Source of the DNA: an uncultured Flavihumibacter sp.
GTDB lineage: Bacteria > Bacteroidota > Bacteroidia > Chitinophagales > Chitinophagaceae
Direction: 5' to 3'
Assembly: GCA_946481605.1 (NCBI GenBank)
Contig: CAMLPA010000019.1
Coordinates: 1 to 16,692 of the forward strand
DNA length: 16,692 nt
The translations under genes were made by a program, and so were the position numbers. Shown piece after piece: positions 1-7,244 of the stretch. Below the pieces are notes generated by a model. The model had not been told where the DNA came from and ran no database searches. It saw nothing but the letters and a program-made list of their open reading frames with translations. The first letter of the stretch is position 1. Every line of letters begins with the position of its first letter.

Positions 1-47
1 AACATCCCTTTGTTTTTGAAAAGTACTGCAAAAATCGCCCGACCCTG

Positions 48-55
48 CAAAGGTA
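48..55 (-). promoter_or_regulatory. Putative -7 promoter box reading left, out of the window
   Basis: The plus strand reads CAAAGGTA here, which is TACCTTTG on the minus strand and matches the Bacteroidota -7 consensus TAnnTTTG. It mirrors the feoB box at 117-124 (extended match GCAAAGGTA against TACCTTTGC). No clear -33 TTTG was found at the usual distance. A minus-strand ATG at 5-3 could be the start of the gene it serves, but that gene lies outside the window. Confidence 0.4.
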
Positions 56-116
56 GCTGAATGTAATAAACCGGTAAAACTCCCGAATTCGTAAACAGTA
101 ACCCGGAAATAGCCAG

Positions 117-124
117 TACCTTTG
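117..124 (+). promoter_or_regulatory. Putative -7 promoter box of feoB
   Basis: TACCTTTG matches the Bacteroidota -7 consensus TAnnTTTG exactly. It overlaps the first TTG codon of the longest feoB reading frame (122-124), so transcription would begin a few bases later and translation cannot start at that TTG. A convincing -33 TTTG is not visible. Confidence 0.5.
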
Positions 125-142
125 CGGCTTTACAGCTTTATT

Positions 143-2263
143 TTGGGAAAGAACACAGTAAACATAGCATTGGTGGGCAACCCGAACAGCGGAAAAACTT
201 CGCTTTTCAACACGCTCACCGGGATGAATCAGAAAGTGGGGAACTTCCCCGGCGTTACCGTAGATAAGAAAACAGGTTCCTGCAAAATCGCGGACAACCT
301 CGATTCCACGATTATCGACCTGCCGGGAACCTATAGTTTATACCCACGCCGCGAGGACGAATGGGTGGCCTACCGTGTATTAATGGACCAGGACACGCAG
401 ATCAAACCCGAAATGCTGATCCTCGTGGCCGATGCCAGCAACCTCAAAAGAAACCTGCTCTTCTGCTCCCAGATCATCGACCTCAAAATACCTGTGGTGA
501 TCGCCCTTACCATGATGGACATCGCCCGGAAAAAAGGCATCTCCATTGATGTACCCGCTTTGGAACGCGAACTCGGCGTACCTGTTATTGCCGTGAATCC
601 ACGCAAAAACAAAGGTATTCCGCAGTTGAAAAAGGCCGTGGAACAAACGGTTCAACACCTGTATAAAACACCGCTCCGCGATTTTATTGAGAACAGGCAA
701 CTCGCGGAAAACGCCATAGGAACCGTGCAGGAGATTTTCCCCGAAGCCAGCGACTACAAAGCAATTCATTACCTGATCAACCACGAATCTTTCGACCTGA
801 AACAGGATATACAGGCAAAAATTGAACAGGCAGAAAAAGACAATCAATTCAATCCCACCAAAACACAGGCGGAAGAAATTATGCAACGGTACACCCGCAT
901 CAGGGGTATCATGCACCAGAGTGTTTCCCAGCCCGATCCCATTCAGAAAAACCTGTTCACCGAAAAACTGGACAACATTTTACTACACCGTCGCTGGGGT
1001 TATATCATTCTACTAGCGGTATTGTTCCTGCTTTTCCAAAGTGTTTTCTGGATCGCATCCTACCCTATGGACTGGATTGAAACCGGCTTCGCCTGGCTAA
1101 CGGAAACAACAGCCACCGTACTTCCCGAAGGATGGTTCTCGGACCTGATCGTGAACGGGTTTATCGCAGGACTAGGCGGTATCGTGATATTTGTTCCACA
1201 GATCATGATACTTTTCGGACTGATCACCTTACTAGAAGACACAGGTTATATGGCCCGCATCAGTTTTATGACCGACCGGCTCATGCGCCAGGTGGGCATG
1301 AACGGGAAAAGTGTGATGCCCATGATCAGCGCATTTGCATGTGCGGTTCCAGCCATCATGAGTACACGGAACATTGAAAATAAAAAAGAACGCCTGCTTA
1401 CCATACTGGTTACACCGCTGATGAGTTGCTCCGCCCGGTTACCCATCTACGTAATCATGATCGCCCTCATTATTCCGGATACAAAAGTATTGGGCATCTT
1501 CAGTTTACAGGGACTGGTAATGATGGCGCTTTACCTCATGGGACTGGTGATGAGCCTTATTGTGGCCTGGGTTTTCAAATGGTTCATCAGGATCAAAGAG
1601 AAAAGTTTCTTTATCCTGGAACTCCCTGTTTACCGCTCTCCCAGATGGAACACCATTTTCCTGACCATGTTCCAGAAGGCCAAAATATTCGTGGTGGATG
1701 CAGGTAAGGTAATTATGGTGATCAGCCTTATCCTTTGGGTGCTGAGCTCCTACGGGCCATCCGGTAAAATGGAAGCTGTGCAGGCAAAGTACGAGCAACT
1801 GGAACAACAACCTGGTGTAGATGTGGAGGGCCTAGAGAAACAAAAATCGGGTGAACTTCTGGCCAATTCTTATGCCGGTATTCTCGGTAAATCTATAGAA
1901 CCAGCCATTGAACCATTGGGTTACGATTGGAAGATTGGCATCGCGCTGATCACCTCTTTTGCGGCTCGCGAAGTTTTTGTAGGAACCATGGCCACGCTTT
2001 ACAGTGTTGGCGATGAAGACGAAAACAGCCCTTTGCTCCGCGACAAAATGCGGCAGGCTACTTTTGAAGACGGCAGCAAGGTGTACACCTTCGCAACCGG
2101 TATGTCTCTACTTGTATTTTATGTACTGGCCATGCAATGTATGAGCACCCTCGCCGTGGTAAAAAGAGAAACCAAAAGCTGGAAATGGCCCATGGTACAA
2201 CTTACCTACATGACCATACTGGCCTATGTACTAAGTTTGATAACTTACCAGGCTTTAAGTTAA
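143..2263 (+). CDS. feoB: Ferrous iron transport protein B (FeoB), G-protein coupled Fe(II) permease
   Basis: Inner-membrane Fe(II) importer with a cytosolic N-terminal GTPase domain and a C-terminal permease. Counting from TTG 122 the frame has 713 codons. G1 is GNPNSGKT (19-26), G3 is DLPG (66-69), and the G4 position reads TMMD (130-133) instead of the usual NxxD, so the guanine-specifying Asn is Thr. The permease shows the family signatures CAVPAIMSTR and SCSARLP in the gating region, plus a late AMQCMSTLAVVKRE segment. The TTG at 122 lies inside a -7 promoter box, so I prefer the in-frame TTG at 143, which gives MGKNTVNIALVGN, a typical FeoB N-terminus; no ATG is available upstream of G1. 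No FeoA or FeoC gene or domain is seen. The stop codon directly abuts the stop of the convergent lipoprotein gene. The family call is very secure; the exact start is not. Confidence 0.96.
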   Translation: MGKNTVNIALVGNPNSGKTSLFNTLTGMNQKVGNFPGVTVDKKTGSCKIADNLDSTIIDLPGTYSLYPRREDEWVAYRVLMDQDTQIKPEMLILVADASNLKRNLLFCSQIIDLKIPVVIALTMMDIARKKGISIDVPALERELGVPVIAVNPRKNKGIPQLKKAVEQTVQHLYKTPLRDFIENRQLAENAIGTVQEIFPEASDYKAIHYLINHESFDLKQDIQAKIEQAEKDNQFNPTKTQAEEIMQRYTRIRGIMHQSVSQPDPIQKNLFTEKLDNILLHRRWGYIILLAVLFLLFQSVFWIASYPMDWIETGFAWLTETTATVLPEGWFSDLIVNGFIAGLGGIVIFVPQIMILFGLITLLEDTGYMARISFMTDRLMRQVGMNGKSVMPMISAFACAVPAIMSTRNIENKKERLLTILVTPLMSCSARLPIYVIMIALIIPDTKVLGIFSLQGLVMMALYLMGLVMSLIVAWVFKWFIRIKEKSFFILELPVYRSPRWNTIFLTMFQKAKIFVVDAGKVIMVISLILWVLSSYGPSGKMEAVQAKYEQLEQQPGVDVEGLEKQKSGELLANSYAGILGKSIEPAIEPLGYDWKIGIALITSFAAREVFVGTMATLYSVGDEDENSPLLRDKMRQATFEDGSKVYTFATGMSLLVFYVLAMQCMSTLAVVKRETKSWKWPMVQLTYMTILAYVLSLITYQALS

Positions 2264-3391
2264 TCACCACGCGGTATTGCGCTGAATCGTATTTCTTACC
2301 TGGCTGTAAATGCTGCGGTACAATTCATTCAACAACACATAACGGTTGGGAATTACGTAACGCCTGCTTACAAGGATTGCATCCTGTTCGGTGAGCGCCC
2401 TGCTGTCTCCGGTTACTGAAGCGGTTTCGATAATGTACTCTGTACTTGCGGGAATCGTGTTCCAGGAAATATTTTTCTGTTCCCTGATATCGCGGATGTT
2501 GAGTTCCAGGTCTCCTCTTGCCGTGAAAATCCTTTTGGTGATCTTTAATTTCGCGGTAACCGTAACATCTTCGTCCTTTTTAGTGGTTGGATTTTTCTGT
2601 TTGATGGTTTTTGAACGGTCCACATCGTAACTACTGATGGCCGGCGACATATTGAAGAAAAGATTCCGCCAACCGGATTCTACCACTACGGATGGATTTA
2701 CGTTTGAATTTCGTGCATCCGTTTCCGTGAAATAACGCGCGCCGTTGCTGTTACCATAGTTACCACCAAGATCCTGTACCAACTGTCTTTCCAGGTTATT
2801 GTTTATCGGAACACCGAAGTTCCAAACGGGGAACTCATTAAAAGTCATATCGGTTACCACTACGTCCACTGTTCCCAGCTCCAGGGCCTCCTGGATTTTT
2901 GCTTTTGAATCTTTGTAATCGGGAATATACTGCTGGCTCCTCCTGAACAGGTTCCAGGATTCTTTCAGTGCCGCGCGGTCGCCCACACGCATCATTTCTT
3001 CTCCTTTCCTGTAATAAAATTCAGCTGCGTTTTCTTTCGTCTGGTTCAGTTCAGTAGAAAAATTCACTGGTTTTACCAATTGTGCCATGGCCAGCGAACT
3101 GTTGATGGCGAAATAAATATTCTGAAGCGAAGTGTATTCCTGCACCAGTCCATCCCATTTGGTATCGTATGTACTGGCGTTCAGTTGTTCAATATTGTTC
3201 AGGTGCCTTTGTTTGGAATCGGCATACAGGTAAGCGAGATCGTTGCGGGCGTTCTTATTGGCCGGATCTTTTACCAGCGCATTGATGGCTTTAAAAAGTT
3301 CTTTGTCTTCGGTATTGGATGCTCTGAATTTGTTTCCTCCTCCGCAGGAAAAGAAAATCACGGTACATGCAAGCAGAAAAAAACGGATCAT
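2264..3391 (-). CDS. Predicted lipoprotein of unknown function
   Basis: 375 residues, family not recognised. The N-terminus is a short signal peptide: two charged or polar positions, a hydrophobic stretch, then Ser-Cys-Gly-Gly-Gly, with Cys16 as probable lipidation site. The -3 to -1 residues Phe-Phe-Ser deviate from the classic lipobox, which Bacteroidota tolerate. A second Cys at position 9 follows Leu-Leu-Ala but would leave too short a hydrophobic core. After the signal comes an Asn/Lys-rich helical region (about 30-170) that resembles repeat-type helical hairpins (possibly TPR-like, not proven). A more beta-like C-terminal half contains VVVTDMTFNEFPVWNFGVPI. It is likely co-transcribed with nadA, 70 bp upstream, and ends exactly where feoB ends. 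A role in the outer-membrane periplasmic face is inference only. Confidence 0.8.
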   Translation of the reverse strand: MIRFFLLACTVIFFSCGGGNKFRASNTEDKELFKAINALVKDPANKNARNDLAYLYADSKQRHLNNIEQLNASTYDTKWDGLVQEYTSLQNIYFAINSSLAMAQLVKPVNFSTELNQTKENAAEFYYRKGEEMMRVGDRAALKESWNLFRRSQQYIPDYKDSKAKIQEALELGTVDVVVTDMTFNEFPVWNFGVPINNNLERQLVQDLGGNYGNSNGARYFTETDARNSNVNPSVVVESGWRNLFFNMSPAISSYDVDRSKTIKQKNPTTKKDEDVTVTAKLKITKRIFTARGDLELNIRDIREQKNISWNTIPASTEYIIETASVTGDSRALTEQDAILVSRRYVIPNRYVLLNELYRSIYSQVRNTIQRNTAW

Positions 3392-3461
3392 AGATGGATT
3401 TTAAGGGGTCATTTACAGACGGAAATTCACCACAAAATAATCCAAACCCGGAAATATTTCT

Positions 3462-4472
3462 CTATAACCCGAATTGTTTGCTGATCTCGAGCATCCTGTC
3501 GATGGGTTTCTTGGCCGCGAGGCGGAGTTGTTCATCCATCGTGATTTCCGGTGTTTCGTACTTCATACAGAGGTACAACTTTTCCAGGGTGTTCAGCTTC
3601 ATGTGCGGGCAGTCGTTGCAGGCACAGGAATTATTCGGCGGAGCGGGAATGAAAGTTTTGTGGGGTGATTCTTTCTGCATCTGGTGCAGGATACCCGTTT
3701 CCGTAGCTACGATGTATTCTTTTGCGTCATCGGTCTGGGTATATTTCAGCAATCCGGTGGTGGAGCCGATATGGTCCGCGATACGGAGGATGGGTTCCTC
3801 ACATTCGGGGTGCGCAATGATTTTCGCGTTGGGATGCCTTTGTTTGAGTTTGGTGATTTTCTCCAGGGAGAATATTTCGTGCACCATACAGGCGCCGTTC
3901 CAGAGCACCATATCCCTTCCGGTCTTTTTCACCAGGTAGGCACCTAGGTTTTTATCGGGCGCGAAAATGATCTTTTGGTCCTTTGGCAGACTTTCCACGA
4001 TTTTCTCCGCGTTGGAAGAGGTACAAATGATGTCGCTGAGCGCTTTAATGCCCGCTGAGCAGTTGATATAAGAAATAACGAGGTGGTCTGGGTATTTCTG
4101 TTTGAAGGCCTTAAACAGCTCCGGAGGGGCCGAATCGGCGAGGGAGCATCCCGCGTTCAGATCGGGCAGTAATACTTTTTTGGAAGGATTCAGGATCTTC
4201 GCTGTTTCCGCCATAAAATGCACGCCGGCAAAAACAATAATATCGGCATTGGTTTTCTCTGCCTGTTGCGCCAGGCCCAGGCTATCCCCGATGTAGTCGG
4301 CCACATCCTGGATATCCGGTTCCTGGTAATAGTGCGCGAGCAATATGGCGTTCTTTTCTTTCTTCAGCTTTTCGATCTCCGCAAACAGGTCAAGCGTTGG
4401 GTCCACCTCCACCTCCAGGAAACCTTTTTTCGAAACTTCGGCCACCGCTTTTTCCATGTTCAAAACTTCCAT
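3462..4472 (-). CDS. nadA: Quinolinate synthase A (NadA), [4Fe-4S] enzyme of NAD biosynthesis
   Basis: Condenses iminoaspartate with dihydroxyacetone phosphate to quinolinate, the precursor of NAD in the de novo pathway; cytosolic. The 336-residue protein has the family signatures [19 protein letters not shown] (46-64), the first cluster cysteine in [10 protein letters not shown] (Cys109), the second in HPECEEP (Cys224), and a CxCxxC segment (Cys283, Cys285, Cys288), of which Cys288 matches the usual third ligand. NadA usually works with NadB (aspartate oxidase) and NadC, but neither is in this window. An alternative start is Met6 (4457). The gene is followed after 70 bp by the lipoprotein gene in the same direction. 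Upstream lies the DnaA-box-rich gap, so its promoter is embedded in the candidate origin. Confidence 0.97.
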   Translation of the reverse strand: MEVLNMEKAVAEVSKKGFLEVEVDPTLDLFAEIEKLKKEKNAILLAHYYQEPDIQDVADYIGDSLGLAQQAEKTNADIIVFAGVHFMAETAKILNPSKKVLLPDLNAGCSLADSAPPELFKAFKQKYPDHLVISYINCSAGIKALSDIICTSSNAEKIVESLPKDQKIIFAPDKNLGAYLVKKTGRDMVLWNGACMVHEIFSLEKITKLKQRHPNAKIIAHPECEEPILRIADHIGSTTGLLKYTQTDDAKEYIVATETGILHQMQKESPHKTFIPAPPNNSCACNDCPHMKLNTLEKLYLCMKYETPEITMDEQLRLAAKKPIDRMLEISKQFGL

Positions 4473-4520
4473 AGTATATATTATTAGTTATCTTTTTTAA
4501 TTAACCCACTATTACTATTA
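4470..4520. other. AT-rich tract, candidate DNA unwinding element
   Basis: This stretch is almost entirely A and T, including TATATATTATTAG and TTTTTTAATTAA, and lies at the nadA-proximal edge of the cluster of DnaA-box-like 9-mers. Bacterial origins commonly pair an easily melted AT-rich element with DnaA boxes. That this one melts is inference; AT-richness is also common upstream of Bacteroidota genes. Confidence 0.35.
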
Positions 4521-4930
4521 TGGTTGTGGATTCGTGGAAAGATTATTTTTAAAACATTTGGAATTGCAAAGGTACTGGGTTTATCCACTATTTTCCACAT
4601 CTCATTCACATTTAGCTTTCCAGTAAAAACGTGCTTTTGAGTGGCTTATCCCCAACTGTGGACTCAAAATGGGTGCCCGGAACTTTTTTGCGCTTTCCTT
4701 CCATTTTTGGTGTGAATGAAGCCTTGATAATTGGTGCGGTATTTCTGAAGAAGCTGAACCAGCTCCAAAAACCCGGTATTTATTCCACCTGTTTCCACGT
4801 CCGGAAGGTTCGGAACCGGGGTTTATCCACAGGAAAACAGGTTCATTCACACCCGATGTGGATATCCGTAAAGCACCGTTAAAATACGGATCAGTAACCG
4901 GTGTTTTCCACAATTTGTGAATATTCTTTT
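4521..4930. other. Candidate chromosomal replication origin (oriC): DnaA-box cluster in a gene-free gap
   Basis: The 505-bp gap between divergent nadA and the foldase gene holds many 9-mers like the DnaA box TTATCCACA. One is perfect, at 4823-4831. Single-mismatch forms are TTATCCACT (4581-4589), TTTTCCACA (4591-4599 and 4904-4912), TTATCCCCA (4646-4654) and, on the minus strand, ATATCCACA (4857-4865). TCATTCACA occurs three times (4602-4610, 4711-4719 minus, 4843-4851) and ATATTCACA once (4916-4924 minus). The 12-mer GGGTTTATCCAC is present twice (4577-4588, 4819-4830). An AT-rich tract lies at 4470-4520. dnaN is in the same window. In Bacteroidota oriC need not sit beside dnaA, so absence of dnaA is not decisive. 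Spot counts of G and C in a few rows were mixed, so strand skew was not established. Confidence 0.6.
4567..4574 (-). promoter_or_regulatory. Putative -7 promoter box of nadA
   Basis: CAAAGGTA on the plus strand is TACCTTTG on the minus strand, matching TAnnTTTG. It would give an untranslated leader of roughly 80-90 bases before the nadA ATG at 4472. A -33 element is not obvious. The box sits 6 bp from a DnaA-box-like 9-mer at 4581-4589, so DnaA binding could affect nadA transcription (inference). Confidence 0.45.
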
Positions 4931-4943
4931 TTATCTATATTTG
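4914..4943 (+). promoter_or_regulatory. Promoter of the PpiD/SurA-type foldase gene (-33 TTTG, -7 TATATTTG)
   Basis: TTTG at 4914-4917 and TATATTTG at 4936-4943, separated by 18 bp, fit the Bacteroidota housekeeping promoter pattern. The predicted transcript starts near 4950, about 28 bases before the ATG at 4978, with an A-rich leader. The -33 element overlaps a DnaA-box-like 9-mer (4916-4924) and lies next to another (4904-4912). Confidence 0.65.
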
Positions 4944-4977
4944 CCCCTCACTCAAAAAAGTAATACATACAACGATT

Positions 4978-7080
4978 ATGTCGATTATTCAGACTATCAG
5001 AGACCGTGCCGCAGTGATTATGATTGTGATCATTGCCATCAGCTTGATCGCCTTCATTCTGCAGGATGCCTTTTCAGGCCGTGGAGGAATGGGAAGCCAG
5101 TCCACTACTATTGGTAAAGTAAACGGAAGAGAAGTGGATTATGTGGAATTCCAGAAAATGGTGGATGCCCAGGAAGCGCAGTATGCGCAGTCTGGAATGC
5201 CCGTTAATGAATCTACCCGCCAAACGATCCGTGAGAATGTTTGGAACCAGTTCATTGGTGAAGAACTCCTGACCGCCGAAACAAAAGAACTCGGTATGCA
5301 GGTGAGCCCTAAAGAACTGAACGATATGTTCTTTGGAGACAATCCTCCACAGGACCTCCGCCAGCAATTCACGAATCCTGAAACCGGCCAGTTCGACGGA
5401 GAAGCGCTGAAAGCCGCCATCCGTAACCTGAAGTCTCAGAAAAATACACCACAGGCCAAGCAGTTCGCGGAACAATACATCCCCGCCATCGGCAAAAGCA
5501 GGCTCCAGGAAAAATATTTTTCCCTGGTATCCTCCGCTTCCTACGTGCCCAAATGGATGATTGATAAAATGGCCAGCGACAACAGCGCTATCGCGAATAT
5601 CTCCTTTGTGAATGTGCCTTACGCCACCGTTTCAGACTCTACCGTAAAAGTTTCTGACGATGACATTAATAAATATGTAAGCGCGCACAAAGAACAATAC
5701 AAACAAGAGAAAACAAGAAGCATCATATATGTTGCCTTCGATGCCGCTCCTTCCGGAAAAGATACTGCCGAAACACTCGCGCAGATCCAGCAGTTGAAAG
5801 AAGAATTTACTACCACGCCTGAAACAGAGCAATTCCTGAACAGGGTTGGTACCGAAAGCCCCTTCTTCGATGGGTATGTACTGAAATCCAAACTCCAGGT
5901 GGTGAATGCGGATACCATCCGTTCACTGGCCCCTGGCCAGATTTATGGTCCTTACCTGGATGGTGGAAATTTTGTGTACGCCAAAATGCTCAGCTCCCGC
6001 AGCATTCCGGATAGCGTAAAATGCCGTCATATACTGATCAGTACCCAAACCGGATTACCTGATTCTTCTGCCAAAGCAAAAATCGATAGCATCGCAGGTG
6101 CCATTAAGGCCGGTGCTGATTTTAAAGCCCTTGCTGAAAAATACAGCGATGATCCCGGAAGCAAGTCTAACGGTGGTGAATACGAATTCTCCTCGCTCAA
6201 CTTCGCCAGCCTGGCAAAGGAGTTCGCGGAAACAGTATTCTATGGTGCAGTCGGCGACAAGAAAGTGGTGAAAACACAATTCGGTTACCATTATATAGAG
6301 GTAATCAGTCAGAAAAACTTTGAGACGGCTTATAAAATTGCTTATCTCGCCAAACCCATTCTTGCCAGCAACGAAACAGAAACCACTGCGAGCAATGCGG
6401 CCACCCAGTTCGCCGGAGACGCACGTTCCCTTTCTTCTTTTAAGGATAATGTGAAGAAACAAGCGTTGCAGGAATTTGTGGCGGCTGATATTAAAGAAAA
6501 TGATTTCGCTATTCCAGGTGTTGGTCCTTCCAGAGAACTCGTTCAGAAAGTTTTCGGAGCCGATAAAGGTGATGTGCTCGAACCCGTGAATGTTGGCGAT
6601 AAATATGTGGTAGCCGCTGTAACCGAAGTAAATGCTGAAGGAACTATGTCTGCGGCCAAAGCCCGTCCGTTGGTGGAAATATTCGTCCGCAACGAAAAGA
6701 AAGCGGAAGAAATCCGTAAGAAACTTGGCAATGCCGCCACCCTGGAAGCCATCGCAGGTGCTTCAGGTACACAGGTATTGCGTGCAGACAGCGTATCCTT
6801 CGCCAGCACCTTCGTACAGGGCGCAGGTTCTGAACCCAAGCTCGTAGGTATGGCCTTCAACAAAGCGAATGTTAACAAGGTATCTCCGCTCATCAACGGA
6901 ACTTCCGGCGTATTCGCGGTTAAAACTGAGAGCATCGGTGCCAAAGGAAACGACGCCATGAACCCACAGCAAATGAAAGAGTCCGCACAAATGCAGATGA
7001 AACAATTCGGTGGCCGTTCCGCATTGGAAGGACTGAGAAAATCAGCTACCATTAAAGACAACAGGTCTAAGTTCTTCTAA
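4978..7080 (+). CDS. Membrane-anchored periplasmic peptidyl-prolyl isomerase / chaperone (PpiD/SurA type)
   Basis: A 700-residue foldase for proteins emerging into the periplasm. A short cytosolic N-terminus is followed by one membrane anchor (about 12-31, VIMIVIIAISLIAFIL). Then comes a SurA_N-like helical region with the start signature TTIGKVNGREVDYVEFQKM, and a parvulin (PPIC) domain at about 347-445, with the typical CRHIL opening, AEKYSDDPGSKSNGGEY and a closing FGYHYIEV. A long C-terminal region (about 446-700) with a degenerate parvulin-like fold completes a PpiD-like layout, somewhat longer than the roughly 620 residues of E. coli PpiD. It has its own promoter (4914-4943) and is followed 30 bp downstream by a rho-independent terminator, so it is probably a single-gene unit. 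I am confident of the family but not of PpiD versus SurA orthology, so no symbol is given. Confidence 0.93.
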   Translation: MSIIQTIRDRAAVIMIVIIAISLIAFILQDAFSGRGGMGSQSTTIGKVNGREVDYVEFQKMVDAQEAQYAQSGMPVNESTRQTIRENVWNQFIGEELLTAETKELGMQVSPKELNDMFFGDNPPQDLRQQFTNPETGQFDGEALKAAIRNLKSQKNTPQAKQFAEQYIPAIGKSRLQEKYFSLVSSASYVPKWMIDKMASDNSAIANISFVNVPYATVSDSTVKVSDDDINKYVSAHKEQYKQEKTRSIIYVAFDAAPSGKDTAETLAQIQQLKEEFTTTPETEQFLNRVGTESPFFDGYVLKSKLQVVNADTIRSLAPGQIYGPYLDGGNFVYAKMLSSRSIPDSVKCRHILISTQTGLPDSSAKAKIDSIAGAIKAGADFKALAEKYSDDPGSKSNGGEYEFSSLNFASLAKEFAETVFYGAVGDKKVVKTQFGYHYIEVISQKNFETAYKIAYLAKPILASNETETTASNAATQFAGDARSLSSFKDNVKKQALQEFVAADIKENDFAIPGVGPSRELVQKVFGADKGDVLEPVNVGDKYVVAAVTEVNAEGTMSAAKARPLVEIFVRNEKKAEEIRKKLGNAATLEAIAGASGTQVLRADSVSFASTFVQGAGSEPKLVGMAFNKANVNKVSPLINGTSGVFAVKTESIGAKGNDAMNPQQMKESAQMQMKQFGGRSALEGLRKSATIKDNRSKFF

Positions 7081-7110
7081 GGAAGCATCGTATTATATTG
7101 AGTGAAAGAG

Positions 7111-7139
7111 AACGCCCCGTATGGGGCGTTTTTGTTTTT
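7111..7139 (+). terminator. Rho-independent terminator of the foldase gene
   Basis: A perfect 8-bp stem AACGCCCC/GGGGCGTT (7111-7118, 7123-7130) closes a GTAT loop and is followed by a T-rich tail TTTGTTTTT. It lies 30 bp after the foldase stop codon. Confidence 0.9.
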
Positions 7140-7147
7140 CCCGCAAT

Positions 7148-7170
7148 CGTGTGCTGCCAAGCAGCACACG
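7148..7170. repeat. Perfect 10-bp inverted repeat with a 3-base loop
   Basis: CGTGTGCTGC (7148-7157), loop CAA, GCAGCACACG (7161-7170). It has no adjacent T-run, so it is not a standard terminator. It lies just after the foldase terminator, at the left edge of a repeat-rich non-coding stretch. Function unknown. Confidence 0.7.
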
Positions 7171-7204
7171 GCGCACTGCTTCGTACCTCGCAGGCGCAAC
7201 GTTA

Positions 7205-7239
7205 AACGCTGATAGCGTTATTTCTTCTTGTTTTTTTTA
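7205..7239 (+). terminator. Weak hairpin followed by a T-rich run
   Basis: AACGCT (7205-7210), loop GAT, AGCGTT (7214-7219), followed by a pyrimidine-rich tract ending in a run of T residues up to 7238. It could be a back-up terminator behind the one at 7111-7139 or simply part of the repeat-rich region. The stem is only 6 bp. Confidence 0.3.
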
Positions 7240-7244
7240 GAAAA

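Noticed and set aside
4602..4913. 103-codon minus-strand and 83-codon plus-strand frames in the nadA upstream gap
   Set aside because: Composition is not protein-like, neither has a leader or promoter in place, they overlap each other on opposite strands, and they cover the DnaA-box cluster.
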